Below are positions 1 through 13,500 of a stretch of DNA of 64,000 nt, in pieces. Below the pieces are notes generated by a model. It was not told the DNA's origin. It did not search any database and saw only the letters and a program-made list of their open reading frames with translations. This DNA is from Lentinus brumalis (lineage: Eukaryota > Basidiomycota > Agaricomycetes > Polyporales > Polyporaceae), in assembly GCA_001792895.1 (NCBI GenBank), contig MARA01000009.1, positions 682,001 to 746,000 on the forward strand, in the 5' to 3' direction. The translations under genes and the position numbers were made by a program. Within the stretch, counting starts at the first letter, position 1. Each line of letters starts with the position of its first letter.

Positions 1-1526
1 TGCTCATCTCTGTTCGCGGATCGTTGCTTGTGTCACGATGCTGATGACGTCCGTGTGTGTCTGCAGTTCAAGTAAACGCGTCGGTTGCTGGATCTTTGTA
101 GATGTATCATTTACCCTCCTGTCTCTGTCTTGTCATCATCCTGCTTGTGTCGCTAGTCCTGGGGGTTGTTGTTGTGTTGTTGCAGTATCACGAAATGCAA
201 AAAGAATTGTAAAGCGTACGTCTTGTTGCGTGTGTGATGTCGGGTCGAGTGTGATGTGCGGGCTCCGTGGTGCTATTAAGCTCGCGGCCGCCGACGACAT
301 GTTGACAGTTGAGATTGACCGCAGTATGCCGGTGTACGTATGGATGTCGTCTCGTATGCGACGTCGACTTGACGTCGACTCGGAACTGGAGTACGTCCAT
401 GGACAGCGGCCTGCATTGCAACCGATTGGGACCTCGAACTTCGAAGAACTAAACATACGACGCGGCCTGGTGATCAGCTATCTGTGAAGTCTGCCGACTC
501 CCGAGTACCTGAACGACGTCTGAGATGTGCGCTCTTAGCTTCTTGACATCGATAGTCGACGGCGCCGGCTGGAGACATAACCTCTCCCGGGCCGGAGCAG
601 TTTGGTAGACGCAGTGCGCCGGACTGGGTGACCTCGATCTGCACTACTACTCGCATTCACACCTCACCACTGACAGGACACACTCACGCACTTCCAGCGA
701 GACCATGCAAGGTGTTTACGTCGGACATGTTGAGAACGAGGCCCGAGAGAACCTGGCAGGTCGCATGCAGTGGTGAGACAAACGCCGCGCCTGTCGGACA
801 ACCTTTCTCTCACTTCGTATCGGTGCTGTATGGGAGTCCGCACACTCCGGGGATGACGGGTCTGCAGGGGTATCTATCAGTATCTCGTCTGATGGACGTT
901 GCAACTGAGCTTGAACGCTGGACATTGCATGCTGAGGCTTCTGTTTGCGCATCGTCGTCAGTACGTTCTGGCGCGGCGACCATTGCCGACGGCCATATGA
1001 TATATAGTAATGCGTGGTGGCTCACCGCCTCCGTTGTTGAAGCTGCCGTTCAGAGACTCGAGTGCGAGTGCGCATCTGCGCATCTTCCCTCGGCGCACGG
1101 AGGGGCGCCTCAGGCCTCAGGTGTAAGTACTGTATCGGGCATCATGCTGCCGAGAATGATGTACGAACATCCATGGCCACTTACCAAGCCCGGGGACATA
1201 CGCACGGCCCATACCTGATATCGCGATGATCAAATGCTTTCATTTCCACAGGAGCGATCAGAAAGCCAAAGTGTATCTCATCTTCAAGAGGCCCGCCCAA
1301 TGTCTGCCTGGGGAGACAAGCAGTTTACCTTAGTACGCAGGAAAAGAAACCTGTGCTGGATCACCCGGCGCAGCAAATGAAGCTCAGTATGTGCTCGACG
1401 AATACGAATATACAATGTTCCGCGATGAATAGGGAGAGACAAGGACTACAATATGGAGGTATACGATATCGAAATATGACAGAGTACCTGTCCTCCCCGC
1501 CAATCCATCGGCGGACCTGACGTCCC
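1..1526. other. left-edge segment, no gene supported
   Basis: Open frames on both strands are short, overlap one another and show no recognisable domain or consistent splice pattern. The frame at 628-1218 is the longest, but its composition looks random. A gene ending outside the window to the left cannot be excluded. Confidence 0.4.
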
Positions 1527-4254
1527 TCAGACCTGCCGCGAGAACGCCCTCAGCACGACGCCCGTGCCCGCAGCGACGGCGAGCAGCGCCATGACGCTCG
1601 GGTACACGCCCGCCCCCCTCGCCGCGGCGTTGCTACCGAAACTCGTGCTGCCCTTGTACTTCTCCATGCCCTTGTTCCCGTTCGACGTCGCGAGCACGGC
1701 CTCGTCAAGCGTCGCGGTGTTCTTGATCTTCGTGACTGCGGTCGTCGCGAACGTCGCGGTACTCGCCGGCTCGGACTCGGCCACCGCCTCGTCGCTCATG
1801 AACACGAGCGCGAAGCCGGGCGCGGGACCTTGACCTGGCAGGTGTTCGTCGCCGCATCGCACGGGATGGTCTCGATATGCAGGTCGTTCTTCAGACGGCC
1901 GTCGGCTTCGAACTGTCCGCCAAAGGTCTGCAAGGTGCCCGTTAGATATGTTGTGTGTTCGTGGAGCTCGATGCACTGACCTGGTTACCCCAGGTGATGT
2001 TGAACTTGTCGCCGACTGACGGTGCAACCAAGTACCTGTGCGCGGTCAGTCCTCGCTCACGATCTACGTTGCATTCCACACTCACTTGACCTTGATTTGC
2101 GGCGGAGTAGCAGCTGGCCGGCCGGACTCACCGCCGTCGACAGAGATGGACACAGTGTAGTCGTTGGCACCGGAGGGATCGGTCATGAAGTTGACGAACG
2201 CGAGCCTCGCGAGCTTGTCGTTCTCGTAGATCGCATATCCGGGCGTGTAGATGTTCTGGCCGTTAGCCCCAAGGTCGATGATGCGCGAGTTGTTGGATGA
2301 CCCCAGTGTCTCGGACACGGCGAGGACGGAATAGAAGATCGGGCCAATCGTCCACTGATGGAAGTGGGACTCGTTCGTGGGAGGCGCTGTGGGATTGAAC
2401 GTCAACTTGAGCAACCCGCTCCCCACGTTCAGCACGCAGACATACCGGTGAAAGGCTGAAGAGGATGTGCCGTCAGTCAACCAACGCAGTGAGTGCGTAG
2501 GAAATTTGGACGTACGTTGTAGTACACGTTCTGACCACCAACGTGCAGGAGCGCATGGGAGAAGTTGGCCGACGCCATCGTCAAGCCGTAGTCCAACGCC
2601 CACAGGGCCGCACCGAAACTCGTACTGATACCGGGGAACCCACCACACGATGCCGAGTTGGTCTCGAACATGATGAAGGGCTTGCCTGCAGCTTGCGCGA
2701 CCTGCGAAGAGTTGATGAACTTCCCGATCATGTTCCAGCCGGCGTTGTGGTCGAGGAACTTCGGGAACTCTGTTTGCGGGTCGATGGGGTCACCAAAACC
2801 TTCGTAGAGGGCGGCGCAGTTGTCGTCGGGGTAGCTGGTATTCGTGAGGTGAGCATTGCTACTGTGCTTCGCTCGGCACACGGCACTTACTGCTCGACAG
2901 TCACTGCCGCCAGTGCGTCGCTGTAAGTCTGAATGAAACCCGTATCCCAAACCACTAATCGGGCTTCCATCAGGCTGAATCCTACGAAATGATGGACGGA
3001 CGAAACGCACTTTCCGGAGTCCAGTCGGCAGCGGCGACGCTTGGTCCGAGGAGGATGTTGCTGGTGCGAGGCACGCCCATGGTCTTCATAGCTCCCAAGA
3101 CGTTCCCGAATTCTCCATAGTAGTCGAAGGGCCCGTATGTCGCCGGTCGGTGCCCGTGGCTAAAGACATCGCCCTGAGTTCCGGCGCTCCATATGTCCAT
3201 GGGCATTCTACTCACCGAGCATAGAGATCAGGTTCGTTGCCGACCTGCAGGCCGATCAAGTTGTCGCCCAGGATCTGCTGACCGTACAGCGCGATATCTA
3301 GGGCCAAATTCGCGGAATCGTTGAGCGGGACACCGAGGTACCACTTCACGTTGACCAGCGACGAGATGTTCGCAAGCATGTACAGAATCTCGGGCGTGTA
3401 CAGGAGTGCGGGCGTTTGTGTCTGGATAAGACGAGATGAGTTGCAGCTCAGAGACTCGGAGACGAACGATGGTGAGCTTACCGGGTTGTTCGTGTCGACC
3501 TTCTGTTTCTCGATCGCCTTGCCATCTGGGAGGCTCGGGACCATCCGCGCTTCTTCCTGTGTGTTACCACCGACACGTACGTGAATTCGTCCAGCCCGCT
3601 CAGCAACGAGGGACACGAGGTTAAGGAATGGCGGGTGGATGACCGAACTGGAAGGCGGATGAGCATTACTGAATTTGATTAGATCCTTGTCGCTTACCCA
3701 TTGTGACCGACTGAAATGCGAATTGGGATTGTATCAGCATCATCAGAGCCCCACAGAAGCATGCTTATAGCCACGATACCACTGCAACGGGTAAGGTGAC
3801 ACCACGTCTTGTCATCTCAGGACATCCGGGCAGCACGAGTCGAACTTCTCAGCCTCCCTAGTTGGCTTCATTGACACTCCGCCCGGCTTGGACGCCCGTG
3901 GTCTCGTACGCAAACGCATTGGGAGCGACACTTACTGACTTGAGTTGCCACGGACATTTCCACCGAGAATCCGTAGAAAGCACCGCTCTGCGGTATGGAG
4001 AGGCCATTGACATTGACAGCCTGGGCAGCCAGCTGGACCGCGAACTGGTTCGGTGGTGGGGGATTCGGGATCGGCGGTGGATTCAAGACGAGCGTGTCAT
4101 ATGCGGCCAACGTTGATGAGGGGAGCGCAGGGGTCGCTGTGTTGGTGCCAGTGCCGATAGTTTGCTGCTGCTGCCCCGCCTGCCCGTAAACCGTGATCGC
4201 CTGCGCACCGGCGATGGCGGTGAGTAGCGTGCAAAGGAGAGTGTGGATGGCCAT
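1527..4254 (-). CDS. GH79 beta-glucuronidase-like enzyme, copy 1 (C-terminal frameshift)
   Basis: Secreted glycoside hydrolase of family 79. Known members are retaining beta-glucuronidases and heparanase-like enzymes; a plant or cell-wall glycan substrate is inferred. Exons (minus strand): 4254-3936, 3710-3698 (13 nt), 3647-3482, 3421-3216, 3159-3011, 2954-2891, 2834-2516, 2455-2446 (10 nt), 2386-2086, 2035-1981, 1927-1527. The start ATG opens a signal peptide ending near AGAQA, followed by ITVYG. The GNEPD motif carries the expected acid/base Glu and FETNSASCGG the nucleophile Glu. In the last exon GTCCCGCG lacks one C compared with the three paralogues (within 1821-1830). As written the frame stops at 1796-1798 after about 577 residues, removing the hydrophobic C-terminal tail seen in the other copies; the original frame then resumes to 1527. 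A TATACAAAA box lies about 55 bp upstream. Deletion or sequencing error are both possible. Confidence 0.88.
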
Positions 4255-5831
4255 GCTGGCACAACGGAGGGGGGAGGAAAGGTTCTATCTCACCCGTGTG
4301 CTCCGCGTTTTGTATACCCTCACAGAGATGAGCCAAGCGAGGATGACGACGAGGCGAGCGGTGCCAAGACCTTCGCCTGGTCGCCGCTCGGCGGCAAGTC
4401 AAATGTCCTCCGTTTCTAGCCCGCTTTTGTGAAGCTCCGGCTACATGTCCCTGCCCCGTTCTGCCCTATGCTGTTGCCGTTGCGGCGGCGACTGAACCTC
4501 GAGTGAAAGGAGCGAAAACTGAGCGAAATTGTCGTCACGGGCGTAGTTGCCAAGCGCCTTAGCTCTCTCGGGCCCCAGCTGCGCCTTCCTTGGGTCACAG
4601 CCTGAGTGAGCTTCCAGGGCATGTACGCTTCACGTCTGCCGTCCACATAGCTGCCTTAGCTCCATGGAGATGTTGGAAGGGTCATGGTTGGTCACGGTAA
4701 GTATCGGTTGGGTAGACGAGCCTCCCTGCAGTCAAATTCGACATCAGTGGCTGTGAGTTTGTGACATCGCCTAGACTCCGAGTCGGTTTCACGGAAGCCG
4801 CAGAACCCTCACCTGGCAAGACCCAGCAAACCCGTACAACGCCATACCTCGGTTGGCTTGAGAACCTCATCGCACACGGTCAGTACACTTTGGCTTTCTC
4901 CTCGCTCCTATGCAAATTAAAGCAGTTCAACAGCGTGATGTCCGGGTTGAACGTCAACGTTAACCAGCTTGGTAAGTGGGGCCGTACATTTCTCTCGGCC
5001 TGGATAAGTATTGGGCATCATGCTGACGAACTTGCAGCAGAGTCGCTACCCCGAGTCTTGCCGCGAGTAGAAGCCTTGTCCGAGCTGTCCGAGCCGCGCA
5101 TGCCAAGGCGTTCGACCAAGAGCCTTACTTGCATATGCATAGGCATGGGGCGCCCGCTCATGTGCATGACGCTGTTCTTGCAGCATACCAATGCCATACC
5201 CACGTTCCCCTCCTTTTTGCTGAATCATCTGGCCGCCTCAGCAATAGATTTCGCTAATACTGAGTTGGCCCCCGCCACGTCCGCGTACAAATCTTTAAGT
5301 GCGAACTCAATTGCAATGCAGACTGCCATTGCCCATAGACGCACTGCACTTCCGAGTCCGAGCAGTCGACGTTGTAGCTGCGTCTGGATGGTCCCCCAGC
5401 ATATCATACTGTAGGCGGCCATATGGCTGGCGGACCTGCAACAATCTGGACCGGCGTTTGCCCTGTTGTACGGCATACATACCGTTGCAAGTAAGCCTGT
5501 CAAATATGCCCATGCGGGTCAGGTCTGAGCAAGGTCGGAGAACATTGTGCCTCACCTGCGAAACCATGAGGTCCGCGAGCACTGTCAACGGCCGCCTCAT
5601 TCCGAAGGAGGCTCCTGTACTCTACTACAAACGATCAATGAGAGACATGACATCATGACTGTGGTCGTAAGTAATGTGTGATGTGGAACATATGTAAACT
5701 ACTGAGTACATTGCGAAGGTCTAGTCCGTAGCGTAGATGATTAAGTCGTGAGTCCCATGCTTACAATACAGTACTGTCCAAAATGTCTATCTTCCAATCC
5801 ACCAATAAGACCCAAGTGAACGAACAAAATG
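4255..5831. other. intergenic region between GH79 copies 1 and 2
   Basis: This holds the promoter of copy 1 and the 3' flank of copy 2. A 217-codon plus-strand frame at 4761-5414 and minus-strand frames near 5225-5600 show no motif or paralogue in the window, so I do not call a gene. Confidence 0.45.
4308..4316 (-). promoter_or_regulatory. TATA-like box of GH79 copy 1
   Basis: TATACAAAA on the minus strand, 54-62 bp before the ATG at 4254. The spacing fits a fungal core promoter. Confidence 0.45.
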
Positions 5832-8318
5832 TCACCGGACGAAAGTCAAGAAAGATGCAAGTAGAACGAAAATCAGTACCAAAGAATGGTCAATACTATG
5901 CAAACGGAGGGCGGCGTTCGCGCCACCCTTGCTTGTGCCGGACAGTGGGAAGTTGCCGCTGTGGCCGTTGCTATGCGCGAGCACGCTCGGTTCAATCGTG
6001 AGTGTCTGAATGGCGTTCGTGACAGTGGTTGTCGAGTATGTTTGGGAAGCCTTGGGGTCAGAAGAGGCCTGCGCGTCGTTTGAAACGAAGACAAGAGCCG
6101 CGCCGGGTCCGGGGACTGGGACCACGCAAGTGTTCGCTGACTGGTCGCAGTTGATGGTCTGAACGACTTCCTGGCCAGATAGTCTCCCGTCAACCTGGAA
6201 CCGGCCTCCGAATGTCTGCGAAGGAGCTTCAGCATAGGTCTCGGCCTGCAATCAAGCAAAGCGCGGACTTACCTGATTGGCCCATGTGATTTGCTCCTTC
6301 TCACTGACGGACGGCGCGAGGAGGTACTTGACCTTGACCTGACTGGGGACCGAGTTGGACTCCCCGAACGCTGCGCCGCCGACGGAGATGGTCGCACTGT
6401 ATGATCCCGCGCCGTTCTGCTCCTGCATGAAGTTGACCAAGGCGATGCGGGAGAGCGTATCGTGCTCGTAGATGGCGTAGGCTGGCGTGAACTCATTACC
6501 GCCATTCGCAGCCAGGTCGACGACTCGGGAGGTATTAGTCGTGCCGAGGGTTTCCGCGACGAAGAGCGTCGAATACATGATCGGGCCAACAGTCCACTTC
6601 TCAAACAAGGACAAGTTGGTTGGCGGAGCTGTATGAAAGCCGATGTTAGTGTGCCGCGCTTGGAGATGGCCATGGTTGCAAACACGTACGTGTGAACGGC
6701 TATGGGTAGCGCGACATCAGCCTCACTGTATACACCAGACGAGACACGGGCACTCACGTTGTACGAGACATTCTGACCACCAACGTGCAGTAGCGCTCCA
6801 GTGAAGTTGCTGTACGCCAGCTGCAGCCCGTAATCAACCGCCCAGAGCGCAGATGCGAAGCTGTCGCTGACACCTGGGAAGCCACCACACGATGCCGTGT
6901 TCGTCTCAAACATCATGAACTCCTTTCCGAGCTGCTGAGCTATCCCTGCTGTGTTCAGGTACGGCTTCACGAGGTTCTGCCCGGAGGTGTGAGTGAGATA
7001 GTTCGGGAAAACATCCTGGGGTTCTTAATGGGTCCGAACCCTCCGTCCGGGAACTCCGCCGCACAGTTCTGGTCTGGATAGCTAGGGAACGGGGAATTGA
7101 CGGTGAGAAGGCACAGTGACAATTCAGATAAGGTGTCAACGCGTACTGTTCCATCGCCAAGACGTTGATAGAGGATCCGTATGCGTCCAGATATCCGGTA
7201 GACCACAGATCTTCAGGAGACCAAGTCCCCTGCAAACTGGGTGCGATTAGATTGCCTGTACGCGTGATCTTCTTGTCGTCGTGAATACCGTTGACCATGA
7301 CGCCGAACTCGTCGGAATAGTCCTGTGGGCTGTAGTCGACAGGGCGGCGCTCGTGTCTGTGACTCGACGTGGTGAGTATTCTTCAGGTATACCAATACGG
7401 AGGAGCTTACGATGCGTAGAGGTCAGGCTCGTTACCGACTTGATACCCCAACACGTTGTCACCAAGGATGGAGTCCGCGGCTTCGGCGATCTGCAGCCTG
7501 AGATGGGTCGTGTCATTGAAGGGTATACCGAGGTACCACTTCGCGTTGACCAGGGAAGAGACATTCGAGAGCAAGTACAATAGTTCGTCCGTATACTCGA
7601 GTGTCGGTGTCTGAGCCTGCAACTGGGGTGAGTACTTCATCAGCCACAGTGCAATCACGAACGCGCACCGTACGTGACGAGCCACCAATTACGGACTTGT
7701 CCTTTCCGATCATCGCATTGTTTGGAAGACTGTCGACGAGCGAAGCGGTCTCCTGCGTGTTTCCGCCTATACGTATACGGACGCTACCGCCGCGGTCCGC
7801 CACCGTGGCGAGGAGATTGAGGAAAGGGATTTGGATGAACGACCTAACAGATAGTCAATTCTATGCCGTGTACACCTCTCATCCCCCGTACACTCACGCA
7901 TTCAAACCCACTAGACGAAGGCGATCAGATGATTCACACTGCACCATGAGCCCTCACGACACTCACGGACTTGCTCCACGACGGACATCTCAATTGAGAA
8001 CCCAAAGAAATTGCCTTTCTGCGGGATAGACAGCCCGCCCATGCCTGCTGCGTTATTCGCCACACCGATCGCGAAAGACGTCGACGGCATCGGATTCGGA
8101 AGGGCAGGCGCCTGCAGCTTGACATCGTTGTACGCGTTCAGCGCCGCAATCCACTGCGTATTCACCAGCGTGCCAGTGGAAATCGGCCCACTCCCAGACG
8201 AGGAGGCGGTCCCGGAAGGCCTCAGCGCGCCGGCTGGTCCGTAGATGGTCACCGCATGAACATAGCCTACTAAAGCCCAGAGGAGAAACGGAGCGGCTAC
8301 TACCAGAGGACGCAGCAT
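5832..8318 (-). CDS. GH79 beta-glucuronidase-like enzyme, copy 2 (internal frameshift)
   Basis: Second minus-strand GH79 gene, closest to copy 4 by sequence. Exons: 8318-7967, 7910-7898 (13 nt), 7843-7669, 7616-7411, 7356-7147, 7081-6758, 6699-6690 (10 nt), 6628-6273, 6215-5832. The ATG at 8318 starts a signal peptide (ending near GYVHA, then VTIYG); an in-frame ATG 48 nt upstream would put extra polar residues in front and is less likely. GNEPDLYA supplies the acid/base Glu. One base is missing in the run AACCCCAGG (7018-7021) relative to the other copies. The frame as written ends at 6967 after about 356 residues, before the nucleophile motif FETN, which lies intact in the next frame. If the deletion is real the enzyme is dead; if it is a homopolymer error the protein is a full-length membrane- or GPI-anchored GH79. 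The C terminus ends in a hydrophobic stretch (SLVLIFVLLASF). Confidence 0.86.
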
Positions 8319-10541
8319 ACTATTGGTCTGGTCGCGGCAGAACCAAGTGTCGAAAGAGAGCACCAAGGGCTCGTGGAAAATAGAAGGGGGCCAAGCGGAG
8401 AGAATGAAAGGGGGAACGAGGGCGGCCGAGGGTTCGTGCCAGTATTATATGTCCGGGAATAGTTCCGAGGGCTGGCGGCAACACAGGCGGTTGACTGAGG
8501 AGCTCCCGTCCCTGCGAACTGCCTCCGCGCGGGCGGGCGGAATGGCACCCTGCGGTCTGCATGCAGCAGATGTCTCAATGGCTGGTCGGCGGCAAAGACG
8601 GTGAGTGCTCACCGTGCCATCAAAAGAGCCCGGTCGGGCTAGACAGGCTGTGTCGGAAACGCCTGCATGCATATTGCAAGTGGACAGCGAGAGGGTCCGG
8701 GTATGGCGAGTCGCGGTCCAATTCCAGGTCAGACACAGCCCCCAGATTCCCCCGACAACCCGGAGGTTCTGGGCCGACGAGGGCGTTGAATGTCAAACAT
8801 ACGGCTGATCGGTCGTGCCATCCGATCCACTCTTCTGAAGATGAGATATCGAAGTGCAGGACTCTCGCAGATCGATGATGTGTGAGGTTGAGTGCTCTCG
8901 ACGCGCCATACTTGAGGCCAAGTCAGATCCTGACATGGGTCCTTTCCGGATCTTGAGGATGCGTAACAGACGACATCGTATCGGCTATCAAAGGGACGCT
9001 GGGGCCAGCAACTTCGTGGATAGGGCTGCTGGGTGGATAGGGTTGCTGGTGCCAGCGGGCAGCAGACAAAACAGACCTAGCGTGCCACATCAGAGCGAGC
9101 GAAGCTCTCGAAGGACTGCTTGACTAGACGGTTCTCCATGACGCTGCAGATAAAGAATACCCGGGGTGCGGGGTGCTGGACGATAAGCCCCGGAAGCTAT
9201 GGGATCCGGAGGCCAACTCAGCAGCGCTCACACGGCGAAACATGGTGACTGACCAATCGACCCAATGTGGTTGAAAATAGACAGTGCTCTTAGTCTTCGC
9301 ATGGTTGACGACTTGCCCATGTCTCTCCGTTTCCGTGCGACTCTACACCACTATGACGGAGCACACAAATTGAGCTTGCTGCGTACTGGCATCATGAACG
9401 CTGGTGTGCGTATGACGGTAATTTAAAAGGAGTTCACCGGTCGCCTAGGGTTCACTAGCGGCACGCCCACTAAGATGGCCGCTAGACGTCCCTTGGGGAC
9501 GCTCGAACTGTATGCATCATTGAATTTGAAGTCCGGGGTGCACGAAGAGCCTGTAGCATGCGAATGCATTGCACTGAGTGTGATGCTTATCCTAGGGGGG
9601 AGCAAAGAGGTGCACAGAGCAGCCACGGCTCAAAGGAAAGGTGAAAGAGCGGGAGGACTGCTACACTCTTCTTCGCTCGTCCGATCTTCTTCTGGATATG
9701 CTTGTCGAGACACCCTGAATAGATAAGGATGATCAGTGTCGTGAACGTAAGTACTCGACTTGGGACAACGCTCGATGCATATGCTGCCGGTATGAAACTG
9801 GACAGAGTGATCAGAACACCCCGACCTTTATCAACGCCATTGGCATAATGACAAGTGATCAAAGCCGGTGTGCACTGTCGGGAAGTCCGCTTTTAAGTGT
9901 TGTCGTGCAAACAGTCTTTGATTAGGGACACCAGAGTTGATGTCCGCAGGTACGTCTTATGCAGGCAGTCAGGGAGTCCTAGACAGGAACCAGGGTATCT
10001 AAACAGACCCTCAATCTTGCAGTTCGCTTGACAATTGCTCGGAAGCCGCGGATTGAGATCTAGATACTGATGTCTGCCTGTTTTCACTGTCGACCTCCCG
10101 AGATCTCGTGCAGTTAGGGTGTCAAAGCTTTCAGTACTAACAGGTGACTCACACTGCGACGAAAGATATCACTTGAAGAGTTCATCGACAACCTCAAGTT
10201 ATACTGACTTCCACCAGTTTGTGCACAAGTAGCATACAAGTAGTTTGGTCGCATTCGTGGTCGTGGTCAGGACGAAGTAGCCGCCGAGTCCTTGAGTGCG
10301 CTTCGGTTGTATCGGCGAATGATGTTTGGACTCAGCCGTGGCGAATGTTTAAACGCCGCTTGTCTCCGACTCACAAGGAGCGCAGCCGCATCGTAGTCCG
10401 TCATTCCACGCGCGTCGCGTGCAGTACTGTATACTGTACCATCTCCTGACGACCTGCCGCTCGACTCCATGCTCGACTGTCGTATCGACCGCTAGCTCTC
10501 ACATACTTGTCTTACTGGAACTTGGCTTATCCCCTCGGTAC
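8319..10541. other. intergenic region between GH79 copy 2 and the flippase
   Basis: These are divergent 5' flanks of two genes. Only short overlapping frames are present. A short imperfect direct repeat (GTGGATAGGG followed by TGCTGG) occurs near 9015-9050. Nothing else is supported. Confidence 0.4.
8443..8450 (-). promoter_or_regulatory. TATA-like box of GH79 copy 2
   Basis: ATATAATA on the minus strand, about 125 bp before the ATG at 8318. AT-rich island in a GC-rich flank. Confidence 0.3.
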
Positions 10542-13500
10542 ATGTCCGATATCCCTCTCCATACATTCGGACGATCTAAACAATCTAAGGCGGGCTACAC
10601 ACCTCTTTCCAACGGCGAGCCGGGCGACGACACTCGTGAGAGCACAGCTGGCAAAATGCGCGCTGGAATACGTGCGGCAGCCTCGTCTGCTTCCGCAATC
10701 AGGAAAGGGAAGCAGCGCGAGAGGTATTCTGACGACCCGGATGAGGAAGCTACGCTTCTCGGAGATGCATCTCATGAGGATGGTGAATACCGCGACGCCG
10801 AGCCAACGGAGCAGAGGCGGGAGCCCTCAGCGCAGGTGCGTATCCAGTATTGGTGTTTGGCCTACGGTGTTTCTACGTAGCATGTACAGTGCGCGCAGAG
10901 AACTCGAGGCTCCACCGACATTTGGCAGGCGAATCTGTAGCTGAATGCACTTCTGCGCGCAGAGATCCATATTGTCGCGGAAGGCTCGTTCAAACGACAA
11001 GTCTAGGACAGTTCCGTTTCGGCCGCCAGAGAAGCTGCAGAGCAAGTTTCCTCCGAACGTGGTCAGGAATCAGAAGTACAACGTCTTCACCTTCCTTCCG
11101 CTCGTGTTCTACGAACAATTCAAGTTCTTCTTCAACCTGTACTTTCTCCTGGTCGCTCTTTCTCAGTTCATCCCCGCGCTCAAGATTGGTGCGTCAACTA
11201 TGCCCGGGCGAATTCATCACTGTGCCCGCTGACCTCGGTGCGAAGGTTTCATCATGACTTACATTGCGCCTTTGGCGTTTGTCCTGACTGTGACCATCGG
11301 CAAGGAGGCCTACGACGACTACAAGCGTAATCTTCGCGACCGCGAAGCCAACTCCCAGAAGTACCTAGTTCTCGACCACTCAGGGTACTCCGAGTCATCC
11401 CCAGAGGGCATTCCCCACACACGTTCTGTGCCGTCGTCCAGTCTCCGAGTAGGAGACCTCGTGGTATTGGAGAAAAACCAGCGGGTACCTGCTGACCTTG
11501 TCCTCTTGCGCACATCCGACAGCTCTGGCACTTGCTTTATCCGTACAGACCAGCTGGATGGTGAGACAGATTGGAAGTTGCGCGTGGCCGTCCCGGCGTG
11601 TCAAAAATTGGGCAGCGACAGAGAGTTGTTGACTCTGGACGCAGAAATCTATGGTTAGTGACGCTAATTGGATAGTTTGTGTAAAGCTAACAAGTATCAC
11701 AGCGGACGCGCCTATCAAGGATATCCACACTTTCATCGGGACTTTCACGATCAACTCTCCTCCCGCCCTACTGGACGGCGACGTTCCGATGGTTCAAGTT
11801 CCGACTGTAGAACCTCTGACGGCGGAGAACATGCTTTGGTCGAACACTGTCTTGGCAGCGGGCACTGCTGTCGGCTTCGTTATTTATACTGGGGCCGAGA
11901 CGCGTGCTGTCATGAACACGAGCCATCCAGAGACGAAGGTTGGTCTCTTGGATGTCGAGATCAACAGACTTGCGAAGGTATGTCAATTCATCGAGATCAA
12001 TACGCCATCCTCATCCCTCGCAGATTTTGTGTGCTGTGACATTCGCACTCTCCTTCGTACTTGTGGCACTGAACGGATTCAGGGGCCCATGGTACATCTA
12101 CATTCTGCGCTTCCTCATCTTATTCTCTTCCATTATACCCATCAGGTAAGGTTCATCATCCGTGTTGCGCGCATATACTGACATAAATTGACACCCAGTC
12201 TGCGTGTCAACTTGGACATGGGCAAGACTGTCTACGCGCAACAGATCATGAGTGACAGCGAAATACCCAATACTATCGTACGAACGAGCACGCTTCCCGA
12301 AGAGCTCGGGCGCATAGAGTACCTACTCAGTGACAAGACGGGGACGCTGACGCAAAATGGTGCGTAGGATCCTTCCTGATGCAGCACCAGATAGCTTAGT
12401 GAAGTCCTTCTCAATAGAAATGGAGATGAAGAAACTACATATGGGCACAGTGTCCTATGGTTTCGATTCCATGGACGAAGTTGCCCACCAGCTGGCCATG
12501 GCGTTCGGTAATGCTGAGCAGGGTCAGTACGCGCAGTCCGTGCAGTGTGTGCTCTATTCAATATGGCATTGCAGGACATGGCCGCCAGAACTCATTGCAG
12601 ACTGGCGTGCAGCTGGCCACAAGAGGACGGCGAGATATGTCTTCCCGAGTCCATGACGTTGTCCTTAGTCTTGCGCTCTGTCACAACGTGTGTCATCTTT
12701 TCGCTGCACCTCGACGCTTGATATTGAAGGCTTGGCGTAGGTCACTCCGGTTACCAATGACGATGGAACGGTCACATACCAAGCGTCGTCCCCTGACGAA
12801 GTTGCGATCGTCAAGTGGACCGAGTCAGTCGGCCTGCGCCTCATCTTCCGCGACCGTACACGAATCGAGCTGCAGACACCCACTGGTTCCCGAATATCCT
12901 TTGACGTCCTCGACATATTCCCGTTCACGTCCGAGTCCAAGCGCATGGGCATCGTCGTGCGCGATTCGCAGTCGGGCGAAATTACATTCATGCAGAAGGG
13001 TGCGGACGTCGTGATGACGAAGATCGTGCAACGGAACGACTGGCTTGAAGAGGAGTGCGCGAACATGGCCCGCGAGGGTCTCCGGACGCTCGTCATGGCG
13101 CGTCGGCGGTTCAGCGAACAAGCGTACGCACACTTCAAAGAGCAGCACCACCTTGCGAGTATCAAGCTGGAGGGCCGCAGCGAGGCCATGGCCAATGTGG
13201 TCGCGGAGTTACTCGAGCGCGATCTAGAACTGCTTGGCTTGACTGGCGTCGAGGATAAGCTGCAGGACGACGTCAAATCTACACTCGAGTTGCTCCGAAA
13301 TGCCGGTATCAAGATCTGGATGCTGACGGGAGACAAGATTGAGACTGCGACCTGTATCGCGATATCGACGAAGCTCGTCGCACGGAATCAGTACATTCAC
13401 CAGGTGGCGAAGCGTACGTCTGTTTCTGACCGTGAGTGTCCAGTGTCTAACGATGTGCTGCAGTCAGAACGTCCGACCAAGTACGGGATCAGCTCGAGTT

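Noticed and set aside
4761..5414. 217-codon plus-strand frame between GH79 copies
   Set aside because: No recognisable domain, no paralogue, and composition like non-coding flank; not enough to call.
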